A DNA stretch of 10,954 nt. Source: Micavibrio aeruginosavorus (GTDB lineage Bacteria > Pseudomonadota > Alphaproteobacteria > Micavibrionales > Micavibrionaceae). Shown here one piece after another: positions 1-6,682 of this stretch. Under the pieces are notes generated by a model. The model did no database searches. It had not been told where the DNA came from and was given only the letters and a program-made list of their open reading frames with translations. The DNA lies in contig QFQB01000069.1 of the NCBI GenBank assembly GCA_003241475.1, positions 1 to 10,954 of the forward strand, in the 5' to 3' direction. Made by a program: the position numbers and the translations under genes. Within the stretch, counting starts at the first letter, position 1. Every line of letters starts with the position of its first letter.

Positions 1-930
1 AAACTTGAAGAAGCGCCGATCGAAGACGATATCGATTACATCGACATCGAAAACATCGACGATCTCGAAGGCGATGAAACTTTTGATTTCGCCGCGCTGG
101 TGCCCGACAAGGATATCTACGAAAAGCCTTTGAAGATCGCCATCGTCGGCCGCCCGAACGCAGGCAAGTCGACGCTGGTCAACGCGTTGCTCGAAGACAA
201 CCGCGTCATGGTCGGCCCCGAAGCCGGCATCACGCGCGATGCCATCGCCGTCGATTGGGAATACAAAGGCCGCAAGATCAAGCTGGTCGATACAGCCGGC
301 CTTCGCAAGAAAGCCCGCGTACAAGACAAGATCGAAAAACTCTCGGTTGACGACACGATGCGCGCCATCCGTCTGGCGCAGATCGTCGTGATGGTGGTTG
401 ACGCCGAAGTCATGTTCGAAAAGCAGGACCAGCAGATCGCCGACCATGTTTTGAAAGAAGGCCGCGCCCTTATCATCGCCGTCAACAAATGGGATATCGT
501 GGACGACAAGAAAAAGACGCTGGAAAAACTGCAATACAGCCTCGATACCGGTCTTGCGCAGGTCAAAGACCTTCCTGTGGTCACGATCTCCGCGCTCAAC
601 GGACGCAACCTGCACAGCCTTATGGACGCTATGTTTGAAACCTATGAGACATGGACCAAGCGCATCTCGACATCCAAAATGAACCGCTGGCTCGCCGCCC
701 GCGAAAGCCAGAACCCCGCGCCCATGGTATCGGGCCGTTCGAACCGTTTGAAATACATGACGCAGATCAATATCCGCCCGCCGACCTTCGCACTCTGGGT
801 CAGCCGTGCCGGCGAATTGCCAGACACGTACAAACGTTACTTGGTCAACGCACTTCGTGCAGATTTCGATTTGAAGGGCGTACCGGTGCGCCTGATGGTC
901 CGCGCTTCCAAAAACCCGTTCGTGGATTGA
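1..930 (+). CDS. der: GTPase Der (EngA), 5'-truncated by the window edge
   Basis: This is the 3' part of the tandem GTPase that acts in maturation of the 50S ribosomal subunit. The frame is open from base 1, so the gene starts outside the window. About 309 codons are present; the family is usually around 450-490 residues, so the first G domain is missing here. Visible parts in order are an acidic linker rich in Asp, Glu and Ile (codons 1-45) and then the second G domain. That domain has G1 GRPNAGKST (near base 148), a GITRD switch region, G3 DTAGLRKK, G4 NKWD and G5 SALNG. The KH-like C-terminal domain follows, with NPAPMVSGRSNRLKY and RASKNPF near the end. A GTG at base 100 in the same frame is internal to the linker and is not the true start. 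The TGA stop (928-930) directly abuts the stop of the convergent SDR gene. The identification is very secure. Confidence 0.97.
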   Translation, partial: KLEEAPIEDDIDYIDIENIDDLEGDETFDFAALVPDKDIYEKPLKIAIVGRPNAGKSTLVNALLEDNRVMVGPEAGITRDAIAVDWEYKGRKIKLVDTAGLRKKARVQDKIEKLSVDDTMRAIRLAQIVVMVVDAEVMFEKQDQQIADHVLKEGRALIIAVNKWDIVDDKKKTLEKLQYSLDTGLAQVKDLPVVTISALNGRNLHSLMDAMFETYETWTKRISTSKMNRWLAARESQNPAPMVSGRSNRLKYMTQINIRPPTFALWVSRAGELPDTYKRYLVNALRADFDLKGVPVRLMVRASKNPFVD

Positions 931-1647
931 TTATTTCACGCTCGGCACGGCCAAAATCTCGCCGTTCATCGCGCAATCATTCGCCACAAGCTTCAAGAAA
1001 TAGGACGTGATTTCATCCGGATGCGGGCGGCTCTGCGGATCCTCGCCCGGATAGGCCTGCGCGCGCATGGCCGTTCTGACGCGGCCCGGATCAAGAATAT
1101 TCACCTTCACATTCGTATTGGCGCATTCGGCGGCATAGGTTTTGGCCAGAGCCTCAAGCGCGGCTTTGCTAACGGCGTATTCACCCCAATAGGCTTTGTA
1201 ATCTTGCGTGATACCGCTTGAGACGAACACAACACGCCCGGCATCCGAGGCTTTCAACAGCGGATCAAGCGTACGGATCAGGCGGTAATTCGCCGTGACG
1301 TTCAAATCCATCACGCGCTGGAACTCATCCGGTTTCAAATGGCCAAGCGGCGCCAGCGTGCCCAGCATCGCGGCATTGCCGATAAAAATATCGATCTTCG
1401 AAAAATGCTGATGCAACGTTGGGCCGAGCGCATCAAGATCGTTCAGCTTGAACAGATCGAGCGGCATGAGCGTTGCCTTGCCGCCGAATTTCCTGATCTC
1501 GTCATCGACAGCTTCAAGGCCGCCGATGGTCCGCGCGATCAGAACGACATGCGCGCCCTGTTTTGCCAACTCCTTGGCGACCGCCGCGCCGATGCCACGC
1601 GACGCGCCCGTAATAACGGCGGTTTTGCCTGTCAGAGATTTAGTCAT
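931..1647 (-). CDS. SDR family NAD(P)-dependent oxidoreductase
   Basis: A 238-residue classical short-chain dehydrogenase/reductase, cytosolic, with one Rossmann domain. Visible motifs are the nucleotide-binding TGASRGIG (residues 13-20), a GNAA version of the NNAG motif (90-93), Asn116, catalytic Ser144, and Tyr157 with Lys161 in YAVSK. The Ser-Asn-Tyr-Lys tetrad is therefore complete. The ATG at 1647-1645 was chosen because the Rossmann fold begins at once. The open frame extends upstream to 1815, but that part lies inside purF and has no SDR character. The start overlaps the purF stop by 8 bases (ATGACTAA), which implies translational coupling; only weak ribosome-binding sequence precedes it. 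It is the last gene of the radA-cvpA-purF block, an arrangement familiar from alphaproteobacteria. The substrate is unknown and cannot be inferred from the motifs. The family call is firm. Confidence 0.93.
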   Translation of the reverse strand: MTKSLTGKTAVITGASRGIGAAVAKELAKQGAHVVLIARTIGGLEAVDDEIRKFGGKATLMPLDLFKLNDLDALGPTLHQHFSKIDIFIGNAAMLGTLAPLGHLKPDEFQRVMDLNVTANYRLIRTLDPLLKASDAGRVVFVSSGITQDYKAYWGEYAVSKAALEALAKTYAAECANTNVKVNILDPGRVRTAMRAQAYPGEDPQSRPHPDEITSYFLKLVANDCAMNGEILAVPSVK

Positions 1648-3118
1648 CGATCGATACCAGCATTTTCGCGCCAATCTTGGCTTTGACTTTGGGCGTTGTG
1701 CAGCCCGCGATCTTGTCCACGAGTTCCACCGGATACTCGCCCGTAAAGCAGGCATCGCAATATTGCGGCTGTTCGTTGTTGCGCTTGGTTTCACCCACCG
1801 CCTGATACAACCCATCGACGGAGATATAGGCGAGGCTGTCCACGCCGATATGATCCTTGATCTGCTCCAGCGTGTGCGTGTGCGCCATCAGCTCTTCGGT
1901 GCTCGGCGTATCAATGCCGTAAAAACAGCTGTGCGCCGTCGGCGGAGAAGAAATGCGCATATGCACTTCTTTCGCGCCCGCCGCGCGGACCATTTCTACG
2001 ATTTTGCGCGAGGTCGTGCCGCGCACGATGGAATCATCCACCAGAACGACGATCTTGTCTTTCAGATATTTCGCATTGGCGTTGTGCTTGAGCTTTACGC
2101 CCAGATTGCGGATTTGCGCCGTCGGCTCGATAAAGGTACGTCCCACATAATGATTGCGGATGATGCCAAGCTCGAACGGCACGCCGGATGCTTGAGAGTA
2201 GCCAATGGCCGATGGAACGCCGGAATCCGGCACCGGCACCACAACATCCGCATCCTTGACCGGAGATTCCTTGGCCAGAACCGCGCCGATATTCTTGCGC
2301 ATCTCGTAAACGGAATTGCCCTCAAGCATGGAATCCGGACGCGCGAAGTAAACATATTCGAAAATACAAAAACGCGATTGCGTGTTCTTGAACGGGAACT
2401 GCGAGCGCAGGCCCTTTTTATCGACCACAACCATTTCGCCCGGCTTGATATCGCGCACAAATTCCGCGCCGATGATATCAAGGGCGCAGGTCTCGGACGT
2501 CATGATGTAGGAGCCGCCCAGTTTGCCCAGCACCAGCGGACGAATGCCGAACGGATCGCGCACGCCGATCAGCATGTCTTCGGTCACGGCAACCAGCGAA
2601 TAGGCGCCTTTGATTTCATTGACCGCTTCGATCAATTTGGCAACAGCATCCTGCTTTGGCGAAACCGCCATCAGATGGACGATCACTTCGGTATCCGACG
2701 TGGATTGAAAGAGCGAGCCTTTGTGCACCAGTTCTTCGCGGATAGCGGCGGCGTTCGTCAGGTTGCCGTTGTGGGCCACCGCAAAACCGCCCAGCGCAAG
2801 ATCAGCATAAATCGGCTGGACGTTGCGAAGGCTTGCCTCGCCCGTCGTGGAATAGCGGTTGTGGCCGATGGCCGCATAGCCTTTGAGCTTATCGATCACC
2901 TTTGCCTTGGAGAATGTCGCATCGACAAGACCCATCGCTTTGTGCACGTAGAAATCATTGCCGTCGAACGAGACAATCCCCGCCGCTTCCTGCCCGCGGT
3001 GCTGGAGAGCGTGAAGTCCGAGCGCCGTCATGGCCGCAGATTCAGGATGTCCGAAAATGCCGAACACGCCGCACTCTTCGTGCAGCTTGTCATCGTTGAA
3101 CGGGTTTGTGGTCAGCAT
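1640..3118 (-). CDS. purF: Amidophosphoribosyltransferase PurF, processed [4Fe-4S] type
   Basis: PurF makes phosphoribosylamine from PRPP and glutamine, the committed step of de novo purine synthesis, in the cytosol. The 492-residue protein has an N-terminal Ntn-type glutaminase domain starting at Cys16 (CGVFGIFGH), with HNRYSTTG and HNGNLTN, and a C-terminal phosphoribosyltransferase domain with the PRPP loop VLVDDSIVRGTT (about 357-369). Fifteen residues precede the nucleophile Cys, so a propeptide must be removed, as in Bacillus PurF and unlike the E. coli enzyme, where Cys follows Met directly. Cys251, Cys398, Cys454 and Cys457 fit the four iron-sulfur ligands of the Bacillus enzyme. The start at 3118 is supported by AGAAGAGG five bases upstream; an in-frame ATG at 3139 would overlap the end of cvpA and is less likely. 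It lies 13 bases after cvpA and overlaps the SDR gene by 8. Confidence 0.98.
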   Translation of the reverse strand: MLTTNPFNDDKLHEECGVFGIFGHPESAAMTALGLHALQHRGQEAAGIVSFDGNDFYVHKAMGLVDATFSKAKVIDKLKGYAAIGHNRYSTTGEASLRNVQPIYADLALGGFAVAHNGNLTNAAAIREELVHKGSLFQSTSDTEVIVHLMAVSPKQDAVAKLIEAVNEIKGAYSLVAVTEDMLIGVRDPFGIRPLVLGKLGGSYIMTSETCALDIIGAEFVRDIKPGEMVVVDKKGLRSQFPFKNTQSRFCIFEYVYFARPDSMLEGNSVYEMRKNIGAVLAKESPVKDADVVVPVPDSGVPSAIGYSQASGVPFELGIIRNHYVGRTFIEPTAQIRNLGVKLKHNANAKYLKDKIVVLVDDSIVRGTTSRKIVEMVRAAGAKEVHMRISSPPTAHSCFYGIDTPSTEELMAHTHTLEQIKDHIGVDSLAYISVDGLYQAVGETKRNNEQPQYCDACFTGEYPVELVDKIAGCTTPKVKAKIGAKMLVSIDD

Positions 3119-3123
3119 CGCTA

Positions 3124-3131
3124 CCTCTTCT
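3124..3131 (-). promoter_or_regulatory. Ribosome binding site that sets the purF start
   Basis: On the minus strand AGAAGAGG lies five bases before the ATG at 3118-3116. It fits inside the 13-base gap between the cvpA stop and purF and favours this start over the in-frame ATG at 3139. Confidence 0.75.
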
Positions 3132-3884
3132 CTATTCATTGGTCGCGGGTTCCGTGAACAATTGATCCAGCTTTTGGCGCTGCTTGTCGTCATAGCCCTC
3201 GCCGCTTTTCTTTTCCGTCTCTTTTTTGTCGTCGGACAGCGGAACGATCGTCAGTTTCGCTTCCGGCTCCTTGGCGCTTTCTTTTTTGCCGCCGCCGAGC
3301 AAGTCTTGCTCTTCCAATTTTTTCTTGATCAGATCGTTAGCCGTGTCTTTCGCGCCTTTTTCAACCTTGTCGGAATCGGGCAGATAATCAGCCATGGCGG
3401 CAGAGACTTTTTCGATGATGTAGAGCGTTTGGCTGTCTTTAAGGTATTCGTCCTTGGCTTCCTGCTTCATGTTCAAATGAAACGGCAGGTACAAAAGACC
3501 CAGAATAATCAAAGCGCGCGCAACGCCGAAGAAAACGCCGAGCGTGCGGTCCACGGGTCCCAGACCAACCGCTTTGGCCGCGCCGGAAACAAAATGGCTG
3601 ATGACCGAAAGAATGATGACCACAAGGATGAAAATAACGCCATAGGTAGTAATGTCGGCGACGATTTCCATCGGGATCATATCGAACAGTTTTTTGCTGT
3701 CCTCTCCATCCGTAACGCCGAACCATGTGCGCACGGTGGGAACGAGGGATGGACCGAAGAAAACGGCGGCCATGCCGCCGCCCAAAACGCCCGCAATGGT
3801 GAGGACTTCGCGGATCAGCCCGCGCATGAAGGAAATAAGCGCGGAAGCAAGAACCACTAGGCCAACGACGATGTCTATAATCAT
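3132..3884 (-). CDS. cvpA: CvpA family inner-membrane protein
   Basis: A 250-residue protein of the CvpA/colicin V production family. Four hydrophobic segments are visible (about residues 2-20, 26-45, 75-97 and 117-135). The family-typical MRGLIREV follows the first segment, and DRTLGVFFGVARALI begins the fourth. The C-terminal stretch of about 110 residues is hydrophilic and strongly charged, longer than in E. coli CvpA (about 160 residues in total), and probably cytoplasmic. Family members have been linked to colicin V secretion and envelope stress, but the molecular function is unresolved. The ATG at 3884 was chosen because the first membrane segment follows directly. A TTG at 3923 in frame would add 13 residues and has no well-spaced ribosome binding site. 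It lies between radA (72 bases upstream) and purF (13 bases downstream), the same cvpA-purF pairing as in many proteobacteria. Confidence 0.92.
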   Translation of the reverse strand: MIIDIVVGLVVLASALISFMRGLIREVLTIAGVLGGGMAAVFFGPSLVPTVRTWFGVTDGEDSKKLFDMIPMEIVADITTYGVIFILVVIILSVISHFVSGAAKAVGLGPVDRTLGVFFGVARALIILGLLYLPFHLNMKQEAKDEYLKDSQTLYIIEKVSAAMADYLPDSDKVEKGAKDTANDLIKKKLEEQDLLGGGKKESAKEPEAKLTIVPLSDDKKETEKKSGEGYDDKQRQKLDQLFTEPATNE

Positions 3885-3956
3885 CCCTGATAGATAGGGA
3901 AAAGCCCCTGAAAAAGCAAGCAATCTTCTGCGGTTTGGAGCCGTTTACACACCAGC

Positions 3957-5354
3957 CTAGCCATAGGTCTTGTAGGGTTGTTTTCCGGCAAACTGGCGGG
4001 CCAGATCCTCCAGATGGGTAATCTCTTCAATCTTCAAACCGTCGATCTTTGCGGGAGCAGCGCCTTTCTTGGCCGGACGCTGCGGGATGACGGCGCGATC
4101 AAAGCCGAGCTTGCCCGCCTCTTTCAGACGCACATCGGGTTGCGAGACGGAACGGATCTCCCCCGCCAGACCGACCTCTCCGAAAAACACGGTATTGCCC
4201 GGCACCGGAATATTGGACTGCGAGCTTAAAAGCGCTGCCGCCACGGCCAGATCGGCGGCAGGTTCGGAAATGCGGATGCCGCCCGCGATGTTCAAGAAAA
4301 TATCGGAACCGGACAGCGTCACCCCGCAGCGCGTTTCAAGCACGGCAAGCACCATGGCCAAACGGTTGGAATCCCACCCGATCACCGCGCGGCGCGGCGT
4401 GCCCAAAGACGATGGCGCGACCAGCGCCTGCACCTCAACCAACACGGGACGCGTGCCTTCGAGGCCTGCCAGAACAGCGCTCCCCGCTACATTGTCCTGA
4501 CGCTGCGCGAGAAACAGCGCGGACGGGTTCGGCACTTCGACCAGACCTTCATTCGCCATCTCGAACACGCCGATTTCGTCTGTCGGCCCGAAACGGTTTT
4601 TCACGGTGCGAAGAATGCGGAATTGATGGCCGCGATCCCCTTCGAAATACAGGACCGCATCGACCATATGTTCGAGCACGCGCGGGCCGGCAATCTGTCC
4701 TTCCTTCGTCACATGACCGACAAAGAGAATGGCGATGTTGCGTTTTTTAGCGACCCGAATGAGTTCTTGCGTGCAGGTCCGCACCTGCGTGACCGTGCCC
4801 GGCGCAGAATCGATGGAATCGATATACATGGTCTGGATGGAATCGATCACGATCAAATCCATCGGATTGGTTTCCATGGATGCCGCGATATCGCGCACCG
4901 ATGTTGCGGACGCCAGCGCCACGGGCGCTTCGTTCAATCCCAGACGGCGGGCGCGCAGGCGGACCTGATCCACCGCTTCCTCGCCCGAAACGTAAAGGCA
5001 GGTTTTACCAGCCGAGGCGAGCTTGCACACAACCTGTAGCAACAACGTCGATTTGCCGATTCCCGGATCGCCGCCGATCAGCACGGCGGAACCCGGCACC
5101 ATGCCGCCGCCCGTCACACGGTCGAATTCCGCCACGCCGGAAACATGACGCGGAACATTCTGGTTGCTCTCGCCCTTCAGGCTCACCAACTCAAGCGAGC
5201 GGCCTTTGGTTGCGCCCAGCCCTTTGGGCGCGGAGGCTACCGGCGCTTCTTCGACAATCGTGTTCCATTCGTTGCAGGATTCGCACTTGCCCCCCCATTT
5301 GGAGGTAACGGCGCCGCAGGATTGGCAGACAAAGCTCTTTTGAATTTTAGCCAT
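3957..5354 (-). CDS. radA: DNA repair protein RadA (Sms)
   Basis: RadA is a RecA-related ATPase and DnaB-like helicase that drives branch migration of recombination intermediates in the cytosol. The 465-residue length is normal for the family. In order there is an N-terminal C4 zinc finger (Cys10, Cys13, Cys24, Cys27), a RecA-like ATPase core with Walker A GGDPGIGKST (94-103) and Walker B LIVIDSIQ (167-174), the RadA-specific KNRFG motif (252-256), and a C-terminal Lon-like domain recognisable by ISEPAADLAVAAALLSS and VFFGEVGLAGEIR. The ATG at 5354 is preceded by AGGA with a seven-base gap. It is the first gene of the minus-strand block; its promoter must lie in the AT-rich region upstream, but I could not pick one convincingly. 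All key residues are present. Confidence 0.98.
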   Translation of the reverse strand: MAKIQKSFVCQSCGAVTSKWGGKCESCNEWNTIVEEAPVASAPKGLGATKGRSLELVSLKGESNQNVPRHVSGVAEFDRVTGGGMVPGSAVLIGGDPGIGKSTLLLQVVCKLASAGKTCLYVSGEEAVDQVRLRARRLGLNEAPVALASATSVRDIAASMETNPMDLIVIDSIQTMYIDSIDSAPGTVTQVRTCTQELIRVAKKRNIAILFVGHVTKEGQIAGPRVLEHMVDAVLYFEGDRGHQFRILRTVKNRFGPTDEIGVFEMANEGLVEVPNPSALFLAQRQDNVAGSAVLAGLEGTRPVLVEVQALVAPSSLGTPRRAVIGWDSNRLAMVLAVLETRCGVTLSGSDIFLNIAGGIRISEPAADLAVAAALLSSQSNIPVPGNTVFFGEVGLAGEIRSVSQPDVRLKEAGKLGFDRAVIPQRPAKKGAAPAKIDGLKIEEITHLEDLARQFAGKQPYKTYG

Positions 5355-5361
5355 CTAAAAA

Positions 5362-5365
5362 TCCT
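5362..5365 (-). promoter_or_regulatory. radA ribosome binding site
   Basis: AGGA on the minus strand, seven bases before the radA ATG. This spacing supports the annotated start. Confidence 0.6.
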
Positions 5366-5476
5366 GTCTTTTCAAGGCGTTGACTGCCCCCAATAGTTCG
5401 TTTCGTACAATTTTTTTCACACGTGATAACAATCTGATTTTAAAAGATAATTCAAGACAACGACGTATTTGAGGTT

Positions 5477-5505
5477 TTGAGTGCAAATCCATACCCCTTT
5501 ATACG
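5477..5505 (+). promoter_or_regulatory. Candidate promoter with leader for the methyltransferase-like gene
   Basis: TTGAGT (5477-5482), a 17-base spacer and TATACG (5500-5505) give a sigma70-like pair with four of six matches in each box. Transcription would start near 5512 and leave a leader of about 60 bases before the ATG at 5573. It competes with a second candidate closer to the gene. The whole 5355-5572 spacer is AT-rich (one hand-counted 60-base line has 25% GC), which raises the chance of accidental matches. Confidence 0.3.
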
Positions 5506-5540
5506 CCCAAAAAGGGAACGAAGAAAGAACGAATCTTCGC

Positions 5541-5569
5541 TTGCACCAATTCTCTAAATTTTTTACATA
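5541..5569 (+). promoter_or_regulatory. Candidate promoter adjacent to the methyltransferase-like start codon
   Basis: TTGCAC (5541-5546), a 17-base spacer and TACATA (5564-5569). The -10 match is poor (three of six). The predicted start site would fall at about 5573-5578, on the ATGATG start of the gene, giving a leaderless or nearly leaderless mRNA. This would agree with the absence of any Shine-Dalgarno sequence before 5573. Confidence 0.3.
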
Positions 5570-5572
5570 AAT

Positions 5573-6628
5573 ATGATGAGTTTTATATATCGCGATTTTG
5601 CCAAAGGCATTGCACCGCTCAATTTTGAAACAGGCGGAAAAACTTGCGTGCCCATCCCCGGCGGACGCGGATATATGCGCACACATTTTAGCCGCGATGA
5701 ACTTTATCTCGATAATGTCCACTGGCGTATCCACGATGAATCCTGGTACGTGCAAGAAGACTTACAGAAGGAAATTGCCGCCGACTCTAAATTTCATGGC
5801 CGCGTTTACGCTGGATGCGCAGGACATGTAAACCTCGACTATATCGCGGCAATGAAATCACCTGCCGCCATCCTGTTCGATATCAACCCACTGCAAACAT
5901 TGTTCTGGGACACAATTTTTGACCAGATCGCCGCCTATCCGGACCGACATGATTTCGTCGCCTCCTTTACCGATATCGTAAAAAGTTTTTACTACAAAAT
6001 CGAGCTGATGTTCGGAGACATGGCCCTCAAAGGCCATATGAAAGCACCGCAAGACAATCACGATGCCTCTTCTCCTATCCGTGGAGAACGCTATTACAAT
6101 CTGTCACGTCTTGTAAGAATATCCGAGGAACAAGGCCTAAACACTGACCACGAATGGCTAGGAACAGACAGCAATTACCGCCATATCCATTTGATGGCCA
6201 AACATGGTGCAATTGCCTCGTTGACGCTTGATATCCGCGATGATCTTGCGTGCAAGCGACTGACGCAAACCTTGCGCACGATACCCTATACGGTAGGACA
6301 ATACCGAGAGAGCAACCCCGTAGAATTTGAAAATTCCCCAGAAATAGGCACATCCGTCAGCTTTCTATACCGTAGCAATGTTTGCCATTACATGAAATGG
6401 ACGCGTGCGGAACTCGATAAGAATATCGAAAAAGATCGCAAATCAAGTGATTACACCGGCCTCCCCGCCAACACCAACACATACCGCCGCGCATTCAACA
6501 ATCTGCGCCAATTTATGGCGCAAGATTCTTACATGATTGCCAGTGATCGCTTTAGCGGAAAAGGCAGATGGGGTAATTTCAAGCCTAACCTTGTACAGGT
6601 AAAGGGCCTCGTGCCCGAAATTTCGTAA
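5573..6628 (+). CDS. SAM-methyltransferase-like protein resembling the LIC_10091 family
   Basis: A 351-residue soluble protein with no signal peptide or membrane segment. From memory of the family I see a LIC_10091-type layout. FSRDELYL is near residue 39. A Rossmann-like glycine loop follows, written AGCAGHVNLDYIAAM (80-94). Next is an acidic strand end, ILFDINPLQ (100-108), an R-x-D-F segment (125-128), and later LDIRDD (219-224) and LYRSNVCHYM (265-274), which resembles the family's YLSNVEQYL. The glycine loop is not the usual GxGxG, so methyl transfer is an inference and no substrate can be named. The gene begins ATGATG with no Shine-Dalgarno. An alternative ATG at 5675, shortly before the recognisable domain, cannot be excluded. 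GC is about 47-52% in hand-counted lines, clearly below the neighbouring core genes, suggesting recent acquisition or relaxed selection. It is divergent from radA and followed by an inverted repeat. A real gene with high confidence; the family call is moderate. Confidence 0.6.
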   Translation: MMSFIYRDFAKGIAPLNFETGGKTCVPIPGGRGYMRTHFSRDELYLDNVHWRIHDESWYVQEDLQKEIAADSKFHGRVYAGCAGHVNLDYIAAMKSPAAILFDINPLQTLFWDTIFDQIAAYPDRHDFVASFTDIVKSFYYKIELMFGDMALKGHMKAPQDNHDASSPIRGERYYNLSRLVRISEEQGLNTDHEWLGTDSNYRHIHLMAKHGAIASLTLDIRDDLACKRLTQTLRTIPYTVGQYRESNPVEFENSPEIGTSVSFLYRSNVCHYMKWTRAELDKNIEKDRKSSDYTGLPANTNTYRRAFNNLRQFMAQDSYMIASDRFSGKGRWGNFKPNLVQVKGLVPEIS

Positions 6629-6630
6629 AT

Positions 6631-6663
6631 TGTACGCAAAGCTCTCCATGACTTTGCCGTACA
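6631..6663 (+). repeat. Inverted repeat between the methyltransferase-like gene and the esterase operon
   Basis: Left arm TGTACGCAAAG (6631-6641) pairs with right arm CTTTGCCGTACA (6652-6663), leaving one unpaired C and a ten-base loop. It begins two bases after the TAA of the upstream gene. It is followed by TGGGCGG and not by a T run, so it is not a standard intrinsic terminator. Its right half lies within the candidate promoter at 6648-6676, so it could be an operator, or an attenuating hairpin at the 3' end of the upstream mRNA. Confidence 0.6.
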
Positions 6664-6676
6664 TGGGCGGTACAAT
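6648..6676 (+). promoter_or_regulatory. Candidate sigma70-type promoter of the esterase-exporter operon
   Basis: ATGACT (6648-6653), a 17-base spacer and TACAAT (6671-6676) match the consensus in four and five of six positions. The expected transcription start is about 6683, the A of the esterase ATG, which suggests a leaderless mRNA. The -35 box overlaps the inverted repeat at 6631-6663. Confidence 0.5.
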
Positions 6677-6682
6677 GACGCC

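Noticed and set aside
1448..3157. Long open frame of 569 codons on the plus strand
   Set aside because: It lies entirely antisense to the SDR gene and purF, whose motifs are complete. The translation is rich in Arg and His, typical of a GC-rich shadow frame, and shows no domain.
3030..3860. Plus-strand open frame of 276 codons across cvpA
   Set aside because: It is a shadow of cvpA, which has the right membrane segments and conserved neighbour. The shadow has a Phe-rich then Asn/His/Asp-rich composition without domain features.
5417..5755. Minus-strand open frame of 112 codons between radA and the methyltransferase-like gene
   Set aside because: It overlaps the start of the methyltransferase-like gene in antisense, has no ribosome binding site that I can see and no recognisable features.
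6631..6663. The inverted repeat as a classical intrinsic terminator of the methyltransferase-like gene
   Set aside because: No T tract follows on the plus strand (the next bases are TGGGCGG), and the stem has a bulge and a ten-base loop.
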